DNA from: JABMRP01 sp964444795
GTDB lineage: Bacteria > Planctomycetota > Planctomycetia > Pirellulales > Thermoguttaceae
Assembly (NCBI GenBank): GCA_964444795.1
Contig: CAYUIQ010000130.1
Coordinates: 1 to 24,654 of the forward strand
Length of the DNA: 24,654 bases
Direction of reading: 5' to 3'
The position numbers and the translations under genes are program-made. Within the stretch, counting starts at the first letter, position 1. Each line of letters opens with the position of its first letter. Below are positions 1-8,630 of this stretch, piece after piece. The notes beneath the pieces were generated by a model that saw nothing but the letters and a program-made list of their open reading frames with translations, was not told the origin of the DNA and did no database searches.

Positions 1-88
1 GCTGCGCTCGACCGCCAGGCACCCGAAGCAAATCCGAGGTCTATTTCTTGCACGATCCTAGCCGCCGCCGTACCAACCTGACCGACCA

Positions 89-1336
<1,248 letters not shown>

Positions 1337-1371
1337 GGACTCGCTCCTTCCATCTTCTGTGGTGAGCATTT

Positions 1372-1400
1372 ACATTAGTTGATGTGGGGGCCCATGGCAA
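1372..1400 (-). promoter_or_regulatory. Candidate sigma-70-like promoter for the MoxR gene
   Basis: Read on the minus strand, TTGCCA (1395-1400) and TAATGT (1372-1377) are separated by 17 nt. Transcription would start near 1365, about 30 nt before the ATG at 1336. The -35 is good (5/6), the -10 weak (3/6). It favours the 1336 start over 1369. Confidence 0.35.
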
Positions 1401-1424
1401 GCTTGGACCAGATCGAGGACGCCG

Positions 1425-3764
1425 ATGAAACCCGCCGTCAACACGACAGGCCCCCTCTCCCTCTGGAAGAGGGTCGGGGTGAGGGCCGTTGCCATCTTCT
1501 TCGTCTGCACCACCCCCGCCGTAGCCCAATCCTTCCGCGTCGCCGGCACTGAATTCGAGGCGATGCGAAAGATGGAGATCCCCTCCGGTTCGCTTCCGCC
1601 GGTGGTGGTCACGGAGTTCTACCATCACGGCCTGCTCTCGCCCGACGGGGAGAATCTCGTCGTGGTGACCAAGAATCGAAAGCTCGCCGCGACGCGGATC
1701 CTGCAACAGGGCCCCGGCGACTTCTGCCGCCTGGCCTTTGAGACCGTTGCCGGCCAGACTTCCTACGATCTGCTCTACGGCGGCGATCCGCCCGAGGCGG
1801 CCGAGATTCCCCCCCGGACCAACACCGACGGCCTGCTGCTGGAAACCCGCCGCTACAAGCCTTGCACGGTAAGCGATCTCGCGTCGGTACGCGCGGCATT
1901 CGACGCGGCCGAGCCGATCGGGTCCGACTATGTCGATGCCGTGCATCACTCGAGCAATCCGTTCTCGCTCTCCGTGGGGCCATTCTTGAGCAAGTACTCC
2001 GGCACGCTGCACATTGCGGCGCCGGGGACTTTTGGGTTTCTTGTCTCGGCACAGGATTCGTGCTTCCTGTTGATCGACGGCAAGGAGGTGATCTCGCGGC
2101 AGGGCATTCTTCGCCGCGCCACGCCGGGGACGCGTGAAGATATCCGACTGACGGCCGGGCCACACAAGTTCGAGTACTATCACGTCACGGCCCGCGACAC
2201 GACCCAGATGGTTGCCGCTTGGGAGATCGCACCCTCGGGCGACAAGCCCAAGCCGGCAGCCATTCCCGGCGAGGTATTTCGCGTCGCTTCGATCGGTCGC
2301 GCGCAGGCCGGGCCGGTGGCTCTGCGGGATGAGCCGTCGGCACCCGACTTCCTGTTCTCGATCGGCGGCGACGTACCGCTGCCGGACAACGACCAGCCGC
2401 TGGTCGGCGTGCAGTTTGTCGTCCCCAAGAGTCTTCCTCCCACGGCCAAGCTGCGCTGGCAGTTTGGCGACGGGCAAACCAGCACCGAGCGGAACCCGGT
2501 CCACGTGTATCTTCAGCCCGGGTTGTACCCGGTAACATTGTCGTTGGAGCGGAGTCGCACGCGGGCGGTCTCGATCACCAACCGCGTGCATATCGACCGC
2601 CCACAGCTTTTTCGCCCCAAGGACGAGCAACTGCACACGCTGGATCAGTACCTGCCGGTCTTGGATACCTATGACCCGGCGACGCTTCCGGCGCCCGCCT
2701 TGCTGCAATACGTGGCCGCCTACCTGGCCAAGAGCGACCAGATCCAAGCCGAGATCGACGAACTGAAGGCCGCCGAGACCGCGGCCCTGGCCGAGCAGCA
2801 GAACCTGCTCTCCGAGAGTGTACATCTGCGCGAGACGGGCACGGCGGTCGAAGCGGTTTCCGTGGCCGCCGAAGCCAAAGAGCGGGCTGCGGAGGCGAGG
2901 AAACTGGCCGCCGAGGCCGCGGCGATGGCCCCCCAAGTGCGAGCCGTTTTGCAGAAGCTGGCCCCAGTCGGCCTGGCGGCTTTTTCCGACGCCTCGCCGG
3001 CGACCGGCGACGAGGAACTCCTGCAACTCGCCCGGCTGGTCGGGCCGGTGATCCGCGACCGATTGGGCGACTCGCCCGCCGCGCTGACCCTCTGGAAGGC
3101 CGCCGCCGGAAAAATCACCCGGGCGGAAATCAAGGCCGAGTGTCAGACCGTGGCCGCCGACATTGCCACGAACGACATGGTCCGGTTGGACGAAGCGAAG
3201 ACGTTGCTCGACGAAGCGACGAAGCATCTGCAAAACGTCCGCACCGGCAACGCGGCGGCCGCGCTTGCCCGCGTGCGGGGTGATTACGATGCGGCCACCG
3301 GCCAGACGGAGTCGGCTCGCAAGGCATACGCCCAAGCCGAGGCCATTCTCGGCCGCACCCGGGCGCATACCGAACGCACCGCATGGCAAGGCGCCCGAAG
3401 CCGTTCGACCGAGGAGTTCCTCGCCAGCGGCCAACTCGATCGGGCAATCGGCGAAATCCGCTTGTGGCAGCGCGAGTTTCCCAGCGAAAAGGTCGCCGGC
3501 TATCTGACGTTTCTGCACGCCCGGTATTGGGCGGACCGGGAGATGTATCCGCAAGCGATTTCGCTGGCCGAGCAGTTGCTCTGCGTCAACGCCGCCTCGC
3601 CCTATGCCGATCAGCTTCTGTTGCTGGCCGCCCGCTGCGAAGGCAAACGAGGCCGCCCCGACGCGGCGCTGGTCTATTTGAAATCGATCCTGGCCGATTA
3701 TCCCGGCAGCCCGCTGGTGCCGCAGGTGCGCGGATACGTCAAGCAATTGGAATCGGCGCCATAG
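1425..3764 (+). CDS. Exported PA14-like / PKD / coiled-coil / TPR-like protein
   Basis: A 779-residue exported protein of unknown precise role. Seen: a signal peptide with a short hydrophobic core and a likely cleavage after AVA at residue 34; a PA14-like beta region at about 166-260 (SGTLHIAAPGTFGFLVSAQD, then LLIDGKEV and a TAGPHKFEYYH stretch); a PKD domain at about 325-395 with LRWQFGDGQTSTERNPVHVY; an Ala/Glu-rich coiled coil at about 440-505; and helical TPR-like repeats from about 620 to the end. PA14 and PKD domains commonly mediate carbohydrate or protein binding outside the cytoplasm, so a cell-surface or periplasmic scaffold is the inference. The start ATG has GAGG upstream (GAGGACGCCG-ATG). 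An interspersed repeat lies inside the signal-peptide codons; a GTG at codon 19 (1479) preceded by AGAGGG is an alternative start. The next gene begins 26 nt downstream, suggesting an operon. Confidence 0.85.
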   Translation: MKPAVNTTGPLSLWKRVGVRAVAIFFVCTTPAVAQSFRVAGTEFEAMRKMEIPSGSLPPVVVTEFYHHGLLSPDGENLVVVTKNRKLAATRILQQGPGDFCRLAFETVAGQTSYDLLYGGDPPEAAEIPPRTNTDGLLLETRRYKPCTVSDLASVRAAFDAAEPIGSDYVDAVHHSSNPFSLSVGPFLSKYSGTLHIAAPGTFGFLVSAQDSCFLLIDGKEVISRQGILRRATPGTREDIRLTAGPHKFEYYHVTARDTTQMVAAWEIAPSGDKPKPAAIPGEVFRVASIGRAQAGPVALRDEPSAPDFLFSIGGDVPLPDNDQPLVGVQFVVPKSLPPTAKLRWQFGDGQTSTERNPVHVYLQPGLYPVTLSLERSRTRAVSITNRVHIDRPQLFRPKDEQLHTLDQYLPVLDTYDPATLPAPALLQYVAAYLAKSDQIQAEIDELKAAETAALAEQQNLLSESVHLRETGTAVEAVSVAAEAKERAAEARKLAAEAAAMAPQVRAVLQKLAPVGLAAFSDASPATGDEELLQLARLVGPVIRDRLGDSPAALTLWKAAAGKITRAEIKAECQTVAADIATNDMVRLDEAKTLLDEATKHLQNVRTGNAAAALARVRGDYDAATGQTESARKAYAQAEAILGRTRAHTERTAWQGARSRSTEEFLASGQLDRAIGEIRLWQREFPSEKVAGYLTFLHARYWADREMYPQAISLAEQLLCVNAASPYADQLLLLAARCEGKRGRPDAALVYLKSILADYPGSPLVPQVRGYVKQLESAP
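1453..1486 (+). repeat. Short interspersed palindromic repeat inside the signal-peptide codons
   Basis: A 34-nt element of alternating pyrimidine and purine runs: CCCTCT (1459-1464), GGA loop, AGAGGG (1468-1473), flanked by an outer CCCTC (1453-1457) and GAGGG (1481-1485). Translated here it reads PLSLWKRVGVR. From memory this matches a repeat family widely dispersed in planctomycete and proteobacterial genomes (readings LSLWERVGVR / PLPEGEG). Only one clear copy is in this window. Confidence 0.7.
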
Positions 3765-3790
3765 CGCCGTAACGAGTGAAAGAATTCGCC

Positions 3791-4552
3791 ATGCCCATTT
3801 CACGAAGTTGCGTTTTCGCGTTGCTGCTGATCGCCGCCGCGGTTCCCGTGCAGGCGGCCAAGTTGACCGTCGACCTGGGCCGTTCCTACGGCGTGAGAAT
3901 GATCGGCGCGTTTCACCGTTGGGACATCGACGGCAACCCCACCAAGCCGGTCAACCCCAAGGCCAAGATCGAATCGCCGGAAGTCGACGCCGTGGCCGTG
4001 GATCAAGGCGACGGGAAATGGGTCTTCGAGGATCTCAAGCCGGGCCGCTACGATCTGGTGATCATGGGTACGGGCCGGGGGCGGATCGAAGGGTGGCATT
4101 ACCCCCCAGTGCTGGAGTTCGATCCCTTCTTCCCGCCCACCGCGACCACCGAGACCGATGTCCGCGAGTTCATCACCGACGACATCGGCAAAGCCCGGCA
4201 CTACGAGAACAAAGTGGTGCCGCTGTACATGGGCGGCGACAAGAAGGCGGTCCGCGTGCTCGTCATGCTCATCCGCGACAAGACGACCAGCTACGAAGGG
4301 CACATGCCCGGCGCGGCCACGATCCGCCACGAAGTCTGGCAATACGACTGGCAATACGGCGGCTGGGCCAAGAACAAACGCACCCGGGTGTTCGATCGCA
4401 GCATCCTCCCCCGCGACGAGTTGCGCCGCTGGACCTGGCTTTGGGACGCGCGGCTCGGCGGGATCGAGATGAAAGACGCGCCCGTGACCATCGAGTACAA
4501 GCTCTCCAAACCGACCGACGCCGACCGGCCGAAGGGGTTGTTGCCGTATTGA
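3791..4552 (+). CDS. Small exported protein of unknown function
   Basis: A 253-residue protein I do not recognise. It has a clear signal peptide (MPISRSCVFALLLIAAAVPV, cleavage near QAA) and a mature region with no obvious catalytic motif. Visible features are WVFEDLKPGRYDLVIMGTGR, which resembles the turn of a carboxypeptidase-regulatory-like or Cna-B-type beta sandwich, and a Trp/Tyr-rich segment (EVWQYDWQYGGWAKNKR) near residue 185. It follows the PA14/PKD gene by 26 nt and is probably co-transcribed with it, so a shared surface role is plausible. The ATG at 3791 puts Met directly before the signal peptide; a GTG at 3776 in frame would add five residues, and neither has a strong Shine-Dalgarno site. 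Confidence 0.75.
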   Translation: MPISRSCVFALLLIAAAVPVQAAKLTVDLGRSYGVRMIGAFHRWDIDGNPTKPVNPKAKIESPEVDAVAVDQGDGKWVFEDLKPGRYDLVIMGTGRGRIEGWHYPPVLEFDPFFPPTATTETDVREFITDDIGKARHYENKVVPLYMGGDKKAVRVLVMLIRDKTTSYEGHMPGAATIRHEVWQYDWQYGGWAKNKRTRVFDRSILPRDELRRWTWLWDARLGGIEMKDAPVTIEYKLSKPTDADRPKGLLPY

Positions 4553-4554
4553 GA

Positions 4555-4600
4555 CCTGGTTCCCTCGCTTACGCTTCGGGTTTCCATAAAGCCCTCAGTT
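4555..4600. repeat. Planctomycete interspersed repeat (minus strand reads METRSVSEG)
   Basis: The 53-nt gap before miaA is filled largely by a sequence whose minus strand encodes METRSVSEGT (core 4561-4587). I recall this spurious peptide appearing many times in Pirellula-like genomes because the DNA is a dispersed repeat. It is not a gene. Confidence 0.55.
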
Positions 4601-4605
4601 GCCAC

Positions 4606-5547
4606 ATGCCGACTCCTTTCGCCCAACAATGCTGGTTTCTCACGGGACCCACCGCCGGGGGCAAGACGGGGGTGGGTATCGAATTGGCCGGGCTGCTCGG
4701 GGCGGAGATCGTGTCGTTGGATTCGATGGCCCTGTATCGGGAAATGGACATCGGCACGGCCAAGCCGACCCCCGACCAACGCCGCGCCGTGCCGCACCAT
4801 CTGATCGACGTCATCGGTCCGGATGAAGAGTATAGCCTGGCGCAATACGTCGATGCGGCGAGCCGTTGCTTTGAGGAGATTCGCGGCCGCGGACACGAAG
4901 TGCTCTTCGTCGGCGGGACGCCGCTCTACTTGAAGGCCCTGCTTCGCGGCATCTTCGAGGGCCCCCCGGCCGATTGGGAGTTGCGCCGAAAGCTGCAACG
5001 GGAAGCCGATCGCCACGGCCCGGAGATACTCCACCGGCGATTGGTCGAGATCGATCCCGTCACGGCCGAGCGACTGCATCCCAACGACCTGCGGCGGATC
5101 GTTCGGGCGCTGGAAGTCCACGAGAAGACGGGCGTGCCGATCAGCCGGCTGCAGCAGCAGTTCGAGGTGGGCACCGAGCGGGAAGATTGTCGCGTACTGG
5201 TGCTCGACTGGCCCCGCGAGCAACTCGTCGACCGCATCGACCGCCGCGTCGACGCCATGCTGGCCGACGGACTGGTCGAGGAAGTCGAACGTCTGCAATC
5301 CGAACACGGGCGTCTGAGCAAGACGGCCCGACAGGCCCTGGGTTATCGCGAGGTGTTCGACCATCTTGCCGGTAAGACCGACCTGCCTGCCACCGCCGAA
5401 CTCATCAAACAGCACACCCGCCAGTTCGCCAAGCGTCAGGGGACCTGGTTTCGCAGCTTGAGCGAATGCCGTTTCGTGTCGGTGTCCGAGCCGATGGATT
5501 CGGTGGCCGTCGCCCGGCAGATCGCCCGGCTCGGCAAGCTCGCGTGA
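4606..5547 (+). CDS. miaA: tRNA dimethylallyltransferase
   Basis: MiaA transfers the dimethylallyl group of DMAPP to N6 of adenosine-37 in tRNAs reading codons that start with U, stabilising codon-anticodon pairing; it acts in the cytoplasm. Seen: the P-loop-like GPTAGGKT at residues 14-21, the substrate motif SLDSMALYREMDIGTAKP, HHLIDVIGPDEEYSLAQY, FVGGTPLYLKALLRG, the RRIVRALEVHEKTG stretch and the C-terminal LGYREVFDHL...QFAKRQGTWFR block. At 313 residues it is the usual length (the E. coli protein is 316). The glycine of the common GGTGLY motif is Pro here (GGTPLY). The ATG at 4606 is the first that places the P-loop at its normal distance. It lies 53 nt after the preceding gene and converges, 10 nt apart, on the minus-strand gene ending at 5558. 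Confidence 0.96.
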   Translation: MPTPFAQQCWFLTGPTAGGKTGVGIELAGLLGAEIVSLDSMALYREMDIGTAKPTPDQRRAVPHHLIDVIGPDEEYSLAQYVDAASRCFEEIRGRGHEVLFVGGTPLYLKALLRGIFEGPPADWELRRKLQREADRHGPEILHRRLVEIDPVTAERLHPNDLRRIVRALEVHEKTGVPISRLQQQFEVGTEREDCRVLVLDWPREQLVDRIDRRVDAMLADGLVEEVERLQSEHGRLSKTARQALGYREVFDHLAGKTDLPATAELIKQHTRQFAKRQGTWFRSLSECRFVSVSEPMDSVAVARQIARLGKLA

Positions 5548-5557
5548 GGCGACTTGC

Positions 5558-6793
5558 CTACCGCAACTCCAAGATCAGGTAAAGCTGCGAGGGTTCCGCG
5601 GGGGCTTCCCGCGGCTGGCCCGCCTCCGCCTCCACCACCAGTCGACACGACCCGATCGTTCGGGGCACGAAGGTCAGTCCGCCCACCAATACCGGCTCAC
5701 CCAGTGGTATGCGGAGCGTGGTGGCCAGTTCGTGATTGGTGGTCGCGACTCGGTCCACCTCGGGGGCCAGATGTTCCGGCGCCCGTTGTACGATGGAACG
5801 GGCCAATGGCTCGGCCGGTCCGGTGAGTGTTGATTTGAGGTCGACAATGGCCGCCTCTTCGCCGGAGATCAGCGTGGGGCGGATCTCCAGCAATGCGCCA
5901 AAGTTTGGCTTTTCCACCACGGGTTGGTAGCCGACGCTCCGCCGGCTTCCGCCGCTGGCTTCCGGTTGAAGTCCGCCGAGAGGGTTCTGCGCCGTGAACG
6001 TATAGCGGGCGCCACCTCCCAGCGATGCATATTGCGCGTTTTGCCGTTGGGGCCTGTCGAGACTGCCGACTATGGGAATGTAGCTCGACACGACGTTTTG
6101 CTGCGTGCCGCTTACGAGATAGACCAATTGGCCGCTAAAGCATTTCGTCAGGCCGCGGATGCTCGACGGCCGGCGGGTGAAGGTGGCGAGCATCTCGCGG
6201 TCGATCCGGGGACGGCCTTCCTGATCGGGGGAAATGAGTTGATCGAGTTCATCCGAATCGAGGAACAACCAGCGGGCGTCGACAGCCACGTTCTGGCGCT
6301 CGCCCGTTTCCGCGCGGAGTTGTGTGAGCAAGCTCTCAATCTGCTCGTGAACGGTTGCCGTTTGGCGAATCATCAGGGAGGTCCCCAGTTGCTCCACCGA
6401 GCCGGGGCCGCCGACCTCGTCCCAACTGGTAGGTTCCACGACCGACGTGATCGCGTTTCGGAGGTCGTCCATGGTGATTTGGGCCGACGCGGACGCGGTG
6501 GTCCGGCCCGCCGGTGGACTTCCCATGTCGCCGCCCATCCCTTCCATACTGCCGCCCATCCCTCCCATACCCATGCCCATGCCCATGCCCCCGCCGACGC
6601 GAGCCGGGGCCCGGTCACTGCCGCCGGGATAGGGATAATCGCGGACATTCAGCACGAGATCGCCCACCTGGTAGATCTTGAGCGTGAGTTCCTCTTCATC
6701 CGGCTGCGCCCGTGCCGCGAATGGCACGGAGAAAACGAGAACGGCGAGGATCAAGCACCGCCGGCCGAGGATGGTAAGACGGTTCGTACTCAT
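5558..6793 (-). CDS. Secretin-like exported protein
   Basis: A 411-residue exported protein resembling short planctomycete secretin-related (GspD/PilQ family) proteins. Seen: signal peptide with cleavage near AARA (residue 29); KIYQVGDLVLNVRDYP, the opening typical of this group; a Gly/Met low-complexity run (GGGMGMGMGMGGMGG, about 67-97) encoded by a GGGCAT-type DNA repeat; an N-domain-like block (VVEPTSWDEVGGPGSVEQLG, then IRQTATVHEQIESLL); and late beta-strand motifs FGALLEIRPTLISGEEAAIV and ATTLRIPLGEPVLVGGLTFV, which correspond to the secretin TPxI and VPxLGGLF-type signatures. It is shorter than a full secretin, so a pore is not certain. AAAGAGGTG precedes the ATG. It is the third gene of the sigma/anti-sigma operon, 26 nt after the HEAT protein, suggesting regulation or function with that pair. 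Confidence 0.75.
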   Translation of the reverse strand: MSTNRLTILGRRCLILAVLVFSVPFAARAQPDEEELTLKIYQVGDLVLNVRDYPYPGGSDRAPARVGGGMGMGMGMGGMGGSMEGMGGDMGSPPAGRTTASASAQITMDDLRNAITSVVEPTSWDEVGGPGSVEQLGTSLMIRQTATVHEQIESLLTQLRAETGERQNVAVDARWLFLDSDELDQLISPDQEGRPRIDREMLATFTRRPSSIRGLTKCFSGQLVYLVSGTQQNVVSSYIPIVGSLDRPQRQNAQYASLGGGARYTFTAQNPLGGLQPEASGGSRRSVGYQPVVEKPNFGALLEIRPTLISGEEAAIVDLKSTLTGPAEPLARSIVQRAPEHLAPEVDRVATTNHELATTLRIPLGEPVLVGGLTFVPRTIGSCRLVVEAEAGQPREAPAEPSQLYLILELR

Positions 6794-6819
6794 AAGAACA
6801 CCTCTTTCGTGTCAAGAAA

Positions 6820-7998
6820 CTAGGGGGATATTCTCGCCCAGCGCACTCGGGCGAGGTTGACTTGCCCGAGCAGTCGTGGACGGCGTGTGGCATGGGCAAG
6901 AAACGCTTCGGCCCGCGGGCCGCGGCAGGCCAGAAGCGCCATCCAGGCTTCGGTCGAACTCGGCGGCTCCCGCGTTACCCGGGCAATGAGCGCGTGGGTA
7001 ACTTCCGGCCCGTTCACGTGGCCGAGCACGACTGCCGCGGCCAGGCGTACGCATTCGTCTTCGTCGTCCAGGAGATCCAACAGCGAGGCCAGCACCGGTT
7101 GACCCACGGCGTCGGCCGCGGCGAGCGCTTCGGCGCGTACGGCGTCGTGATGCACCAGCGACAAGTAGCCGCGTAGCGCGGGTTCGGAATTAGCGACGAG
7201 CAGCCGGTTAAGGATCGCTGCCCGGACACGTCGATCGGTTGTCTGCCCCGCGAGTGCGGCCAACTGCTCGACGCCTACGATCTGCTGGACGGCCGCCAGA
7301 GCCTCGTCGTGGAACGTTTCTCGCCGGCTCAGCCGCAGGAGATGGGGCACCGAATGCGCGGTCCCGCAAACGGCCAGCAGTCGCACGACGGCACGTTTCT
7401 GGTCGTCGCCGTGTCGCAAGAGCCGCCGCAGCAAGAGCCGTTCCGCATCGTCTTTCGCCAACCCCGACGATTCGGCCAGTTGCCGGGCATCGGCATCCGC
7501 ATCGCCGGCGAGTTGCTCGACCACTTCCTCGACAGTGTCCGCCAATGAAGGCGACTCGCTGGTGATCGAGTCTCGCGTTTGGACGGTGAAGAGGAAACGC
7601 TCGTAGGTGGTCGGAGGGCGGCCGGCGGAGAGAGATTTCTCCACGCTCGGGGACGGCACCACCGCGATGTGCTCGGACGGGGCGACCTGATTCAGCTCGG
7701 GCGATGCGGGGGCGGCGCGTTCCTCGTGGTGCGTCTTCAGAGGTCCATGTGCCTGTCCGGGCCACCAGAGCCAGACCGACACGCTGCCGGCTACCAAGAG
7801 GCTCGCAGCCACCGCGGCCAAGCGTCGAACGCGGCGGCGCCGGCCTTCGGCACGCGACTGCTTGCGCCAGAAATACTCAAGCCGGGCAAGCTGTTGCCGC
7901 GACGGTTCCGCCCGCAGGGTGACGCGGATCTGCTCGTCCAGACTATCGACGTTCATATTGGAATCGTCGGGATTCATCTCGGAATCGTTTTGCTTCAT
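6820..7998 (-). CDS. Single-pass membrane HEAT-repeat protein, putative anti-sigma factor
   Basis: A 392-residue protein beginning with a soluble N-terminus of about 58 residues (SLDEQIRVTLRAEPSRQQLA near 19-38), a basic RRRRVRR stop-transfer stretch and one membrane helix at about 60-79 (LAAVAASLLVAGSVSVWLWW). The part beyond the membrane is helical, and from about 180 to 390 shows HEAT-like repeats (for example QPVLASLLDLLDDEDECVRL and AAVVLGHVNGPEVTHALIAR). Its ATG overlaps the sigma-factor stop as ATGA, so translation is coupled. Anti-sigma factors normally sit in exactly this position with a short cytosolic sigma-binding N-terminus and one helix; the HEAT domain would be the external sensor. 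I do not see a canonical zinc-binding HxxxCxxC motif. Function is inferred from position and topology. Confidence 0.75.
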   Translation of the reverse strand: MKQNDSEMNPDDSNMNVDSLDEQIRVTLRAEPSRQQLARLEYFWRKQSRAEGRRRRVRRLAAVAASLLVAGSVSVWLWWPGQAHGPLKTHHEERAAPASPELNQVAPSEHIAVVPSPSVEKSLSAGRPPTTYERFLFTVQTRDSITSESPSLADTVEEVVEQLAGDADADARQLAESSGLAKDDAERLLLRRLLRHGDDQKRAVVRLLAVCGTAHSVPHLLRLSRRETFHDEALAAVQQIVGVEQLAALAGQTTDRRVRAAILNRLLVANSEPALRGYLSLVHHDAVRAEALAAADAVGQPVLASLLDLLDDEDECVRLAAAVVLGHVNGPEVTHALIARVTREPPSSTEAWMALLACRGPRAEAFLAHATRRPRLLGQVNLARVRWARISP

Positions 7999-8516
7999 GT
8001 CGGTTTGGGGTGAGCGAAATCGACGCCGATCACCCGAGCAATGCGTTTTCGCGCCAAGTGCAGGCAGGTATGCACGTTGGCTTCCGTTATTTCAAGCACG
8101 CGTGCGACGTCGCCCGCCGCAAGTCCTTCACCGAGGCTCAAAATCGCCACTTCGCGTTGTCGTTGGGGCAAGCGGTCGATGGCCCCGCGCACGGCGGCGT
8201 GCAACTCATCGACGGCGGCTTGCTCGACCGGCCCCGCCGCGTTGGAGATCACCTCACCGGCCGGCACCGGCGATACGGCTGGCCTGCTTCTCCGCCGATC
8301 TCGATCGACGTTAACGACGATTTGCAGCATCCAGGTGCCAAACGAGGCCTCGCCCCGGTAGCTGCGCCAACGGCGTAACACGCGACAAAGCGCCTCCTGC
8401 ACCACGTCCTCCGCGACATGCACGTCACCGGTCAGTCGCAACGCAAACCGCAGGGCGGCCGGCAGATGCTCGACAACCAGTCGGTCTACTTCGCCTCGAT
8501 CAATCGGCCGTGCCAT
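7995..8516 (-). CDS. ECF-type RNA polymerase sigma factor (sigma-70 family)
   Basis: A 173-residue extracytoplasmic-function sigma factor that would direct RNA polymerase to a specific promoter set. Seen: region 2 with AEDVVQEALCRVLRRWRSYR followed by FGTWMLQIVVNVDRDRRR, a short variable linker, and region 4 with LPQRQREVAILSLGEGLAAG and the recognition-helix part ITEANVHTCLHLARKRI. Regions 1 and 3 are absent, as in all ECF sigmas. GAGGA stands about 10 nt before the ATG. The stop overlaps the start of the HEAT-type putative anti-sigma gene by 4 nt, and a good housekeeping-type promoter lies 55-83 nt upstream. No additional C-terminal domain is present. Confidence 0.94.
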   Translation of the reverse strand: MARPIDRGEVDRLVVEHLPAALRFALRLTGDVHVAEDVVQEALCRVLRRWRSYRGEASFGTWMLQIVVNVDRDRRRSRPAVSPVPAGEVISNAAGPVEQAAVDELHAAVRGAIDRLPQRQREVAILSLGEGLAAGDVARVLEITEANVHTCLHLARKRIARVIGVDFAHPKPT

Positions 8517-8570
8517 CTGCCGCTGGTCCTCGCGTGTTCCAACAGATTAGACGTTGGCGACGGTCCGCGA

Positions 8571-8599
8571 CTTAAAAGAAAAGTCTGGCCTTTCGTCAA
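8571..8599 (-). promoter_or_regulatory. Candidate promoter of the sigma/anti-sigma/secretin operon
   Basis: Minus strand: TTGACG (8594-8599), 17-nt spacer, TTTAAG (8571-8576). The start codon at 8516 follows about 55 nt later. The match is to the housekeeping consensus rather than to an ECF promoter. Confidence 0.5.
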
Positions 8600-8630
8600 G
8601 AATCCAGTATATCCCGGTTTCTGGCCGCGT

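Noticed and set aside
1..88. Start of a DUF58-type gene after moxR
   Set aside because: A short minus-strand frame from a GTG is open to the window edge, but nothing in it resembles DUF58 and it has no ribosome binding site.
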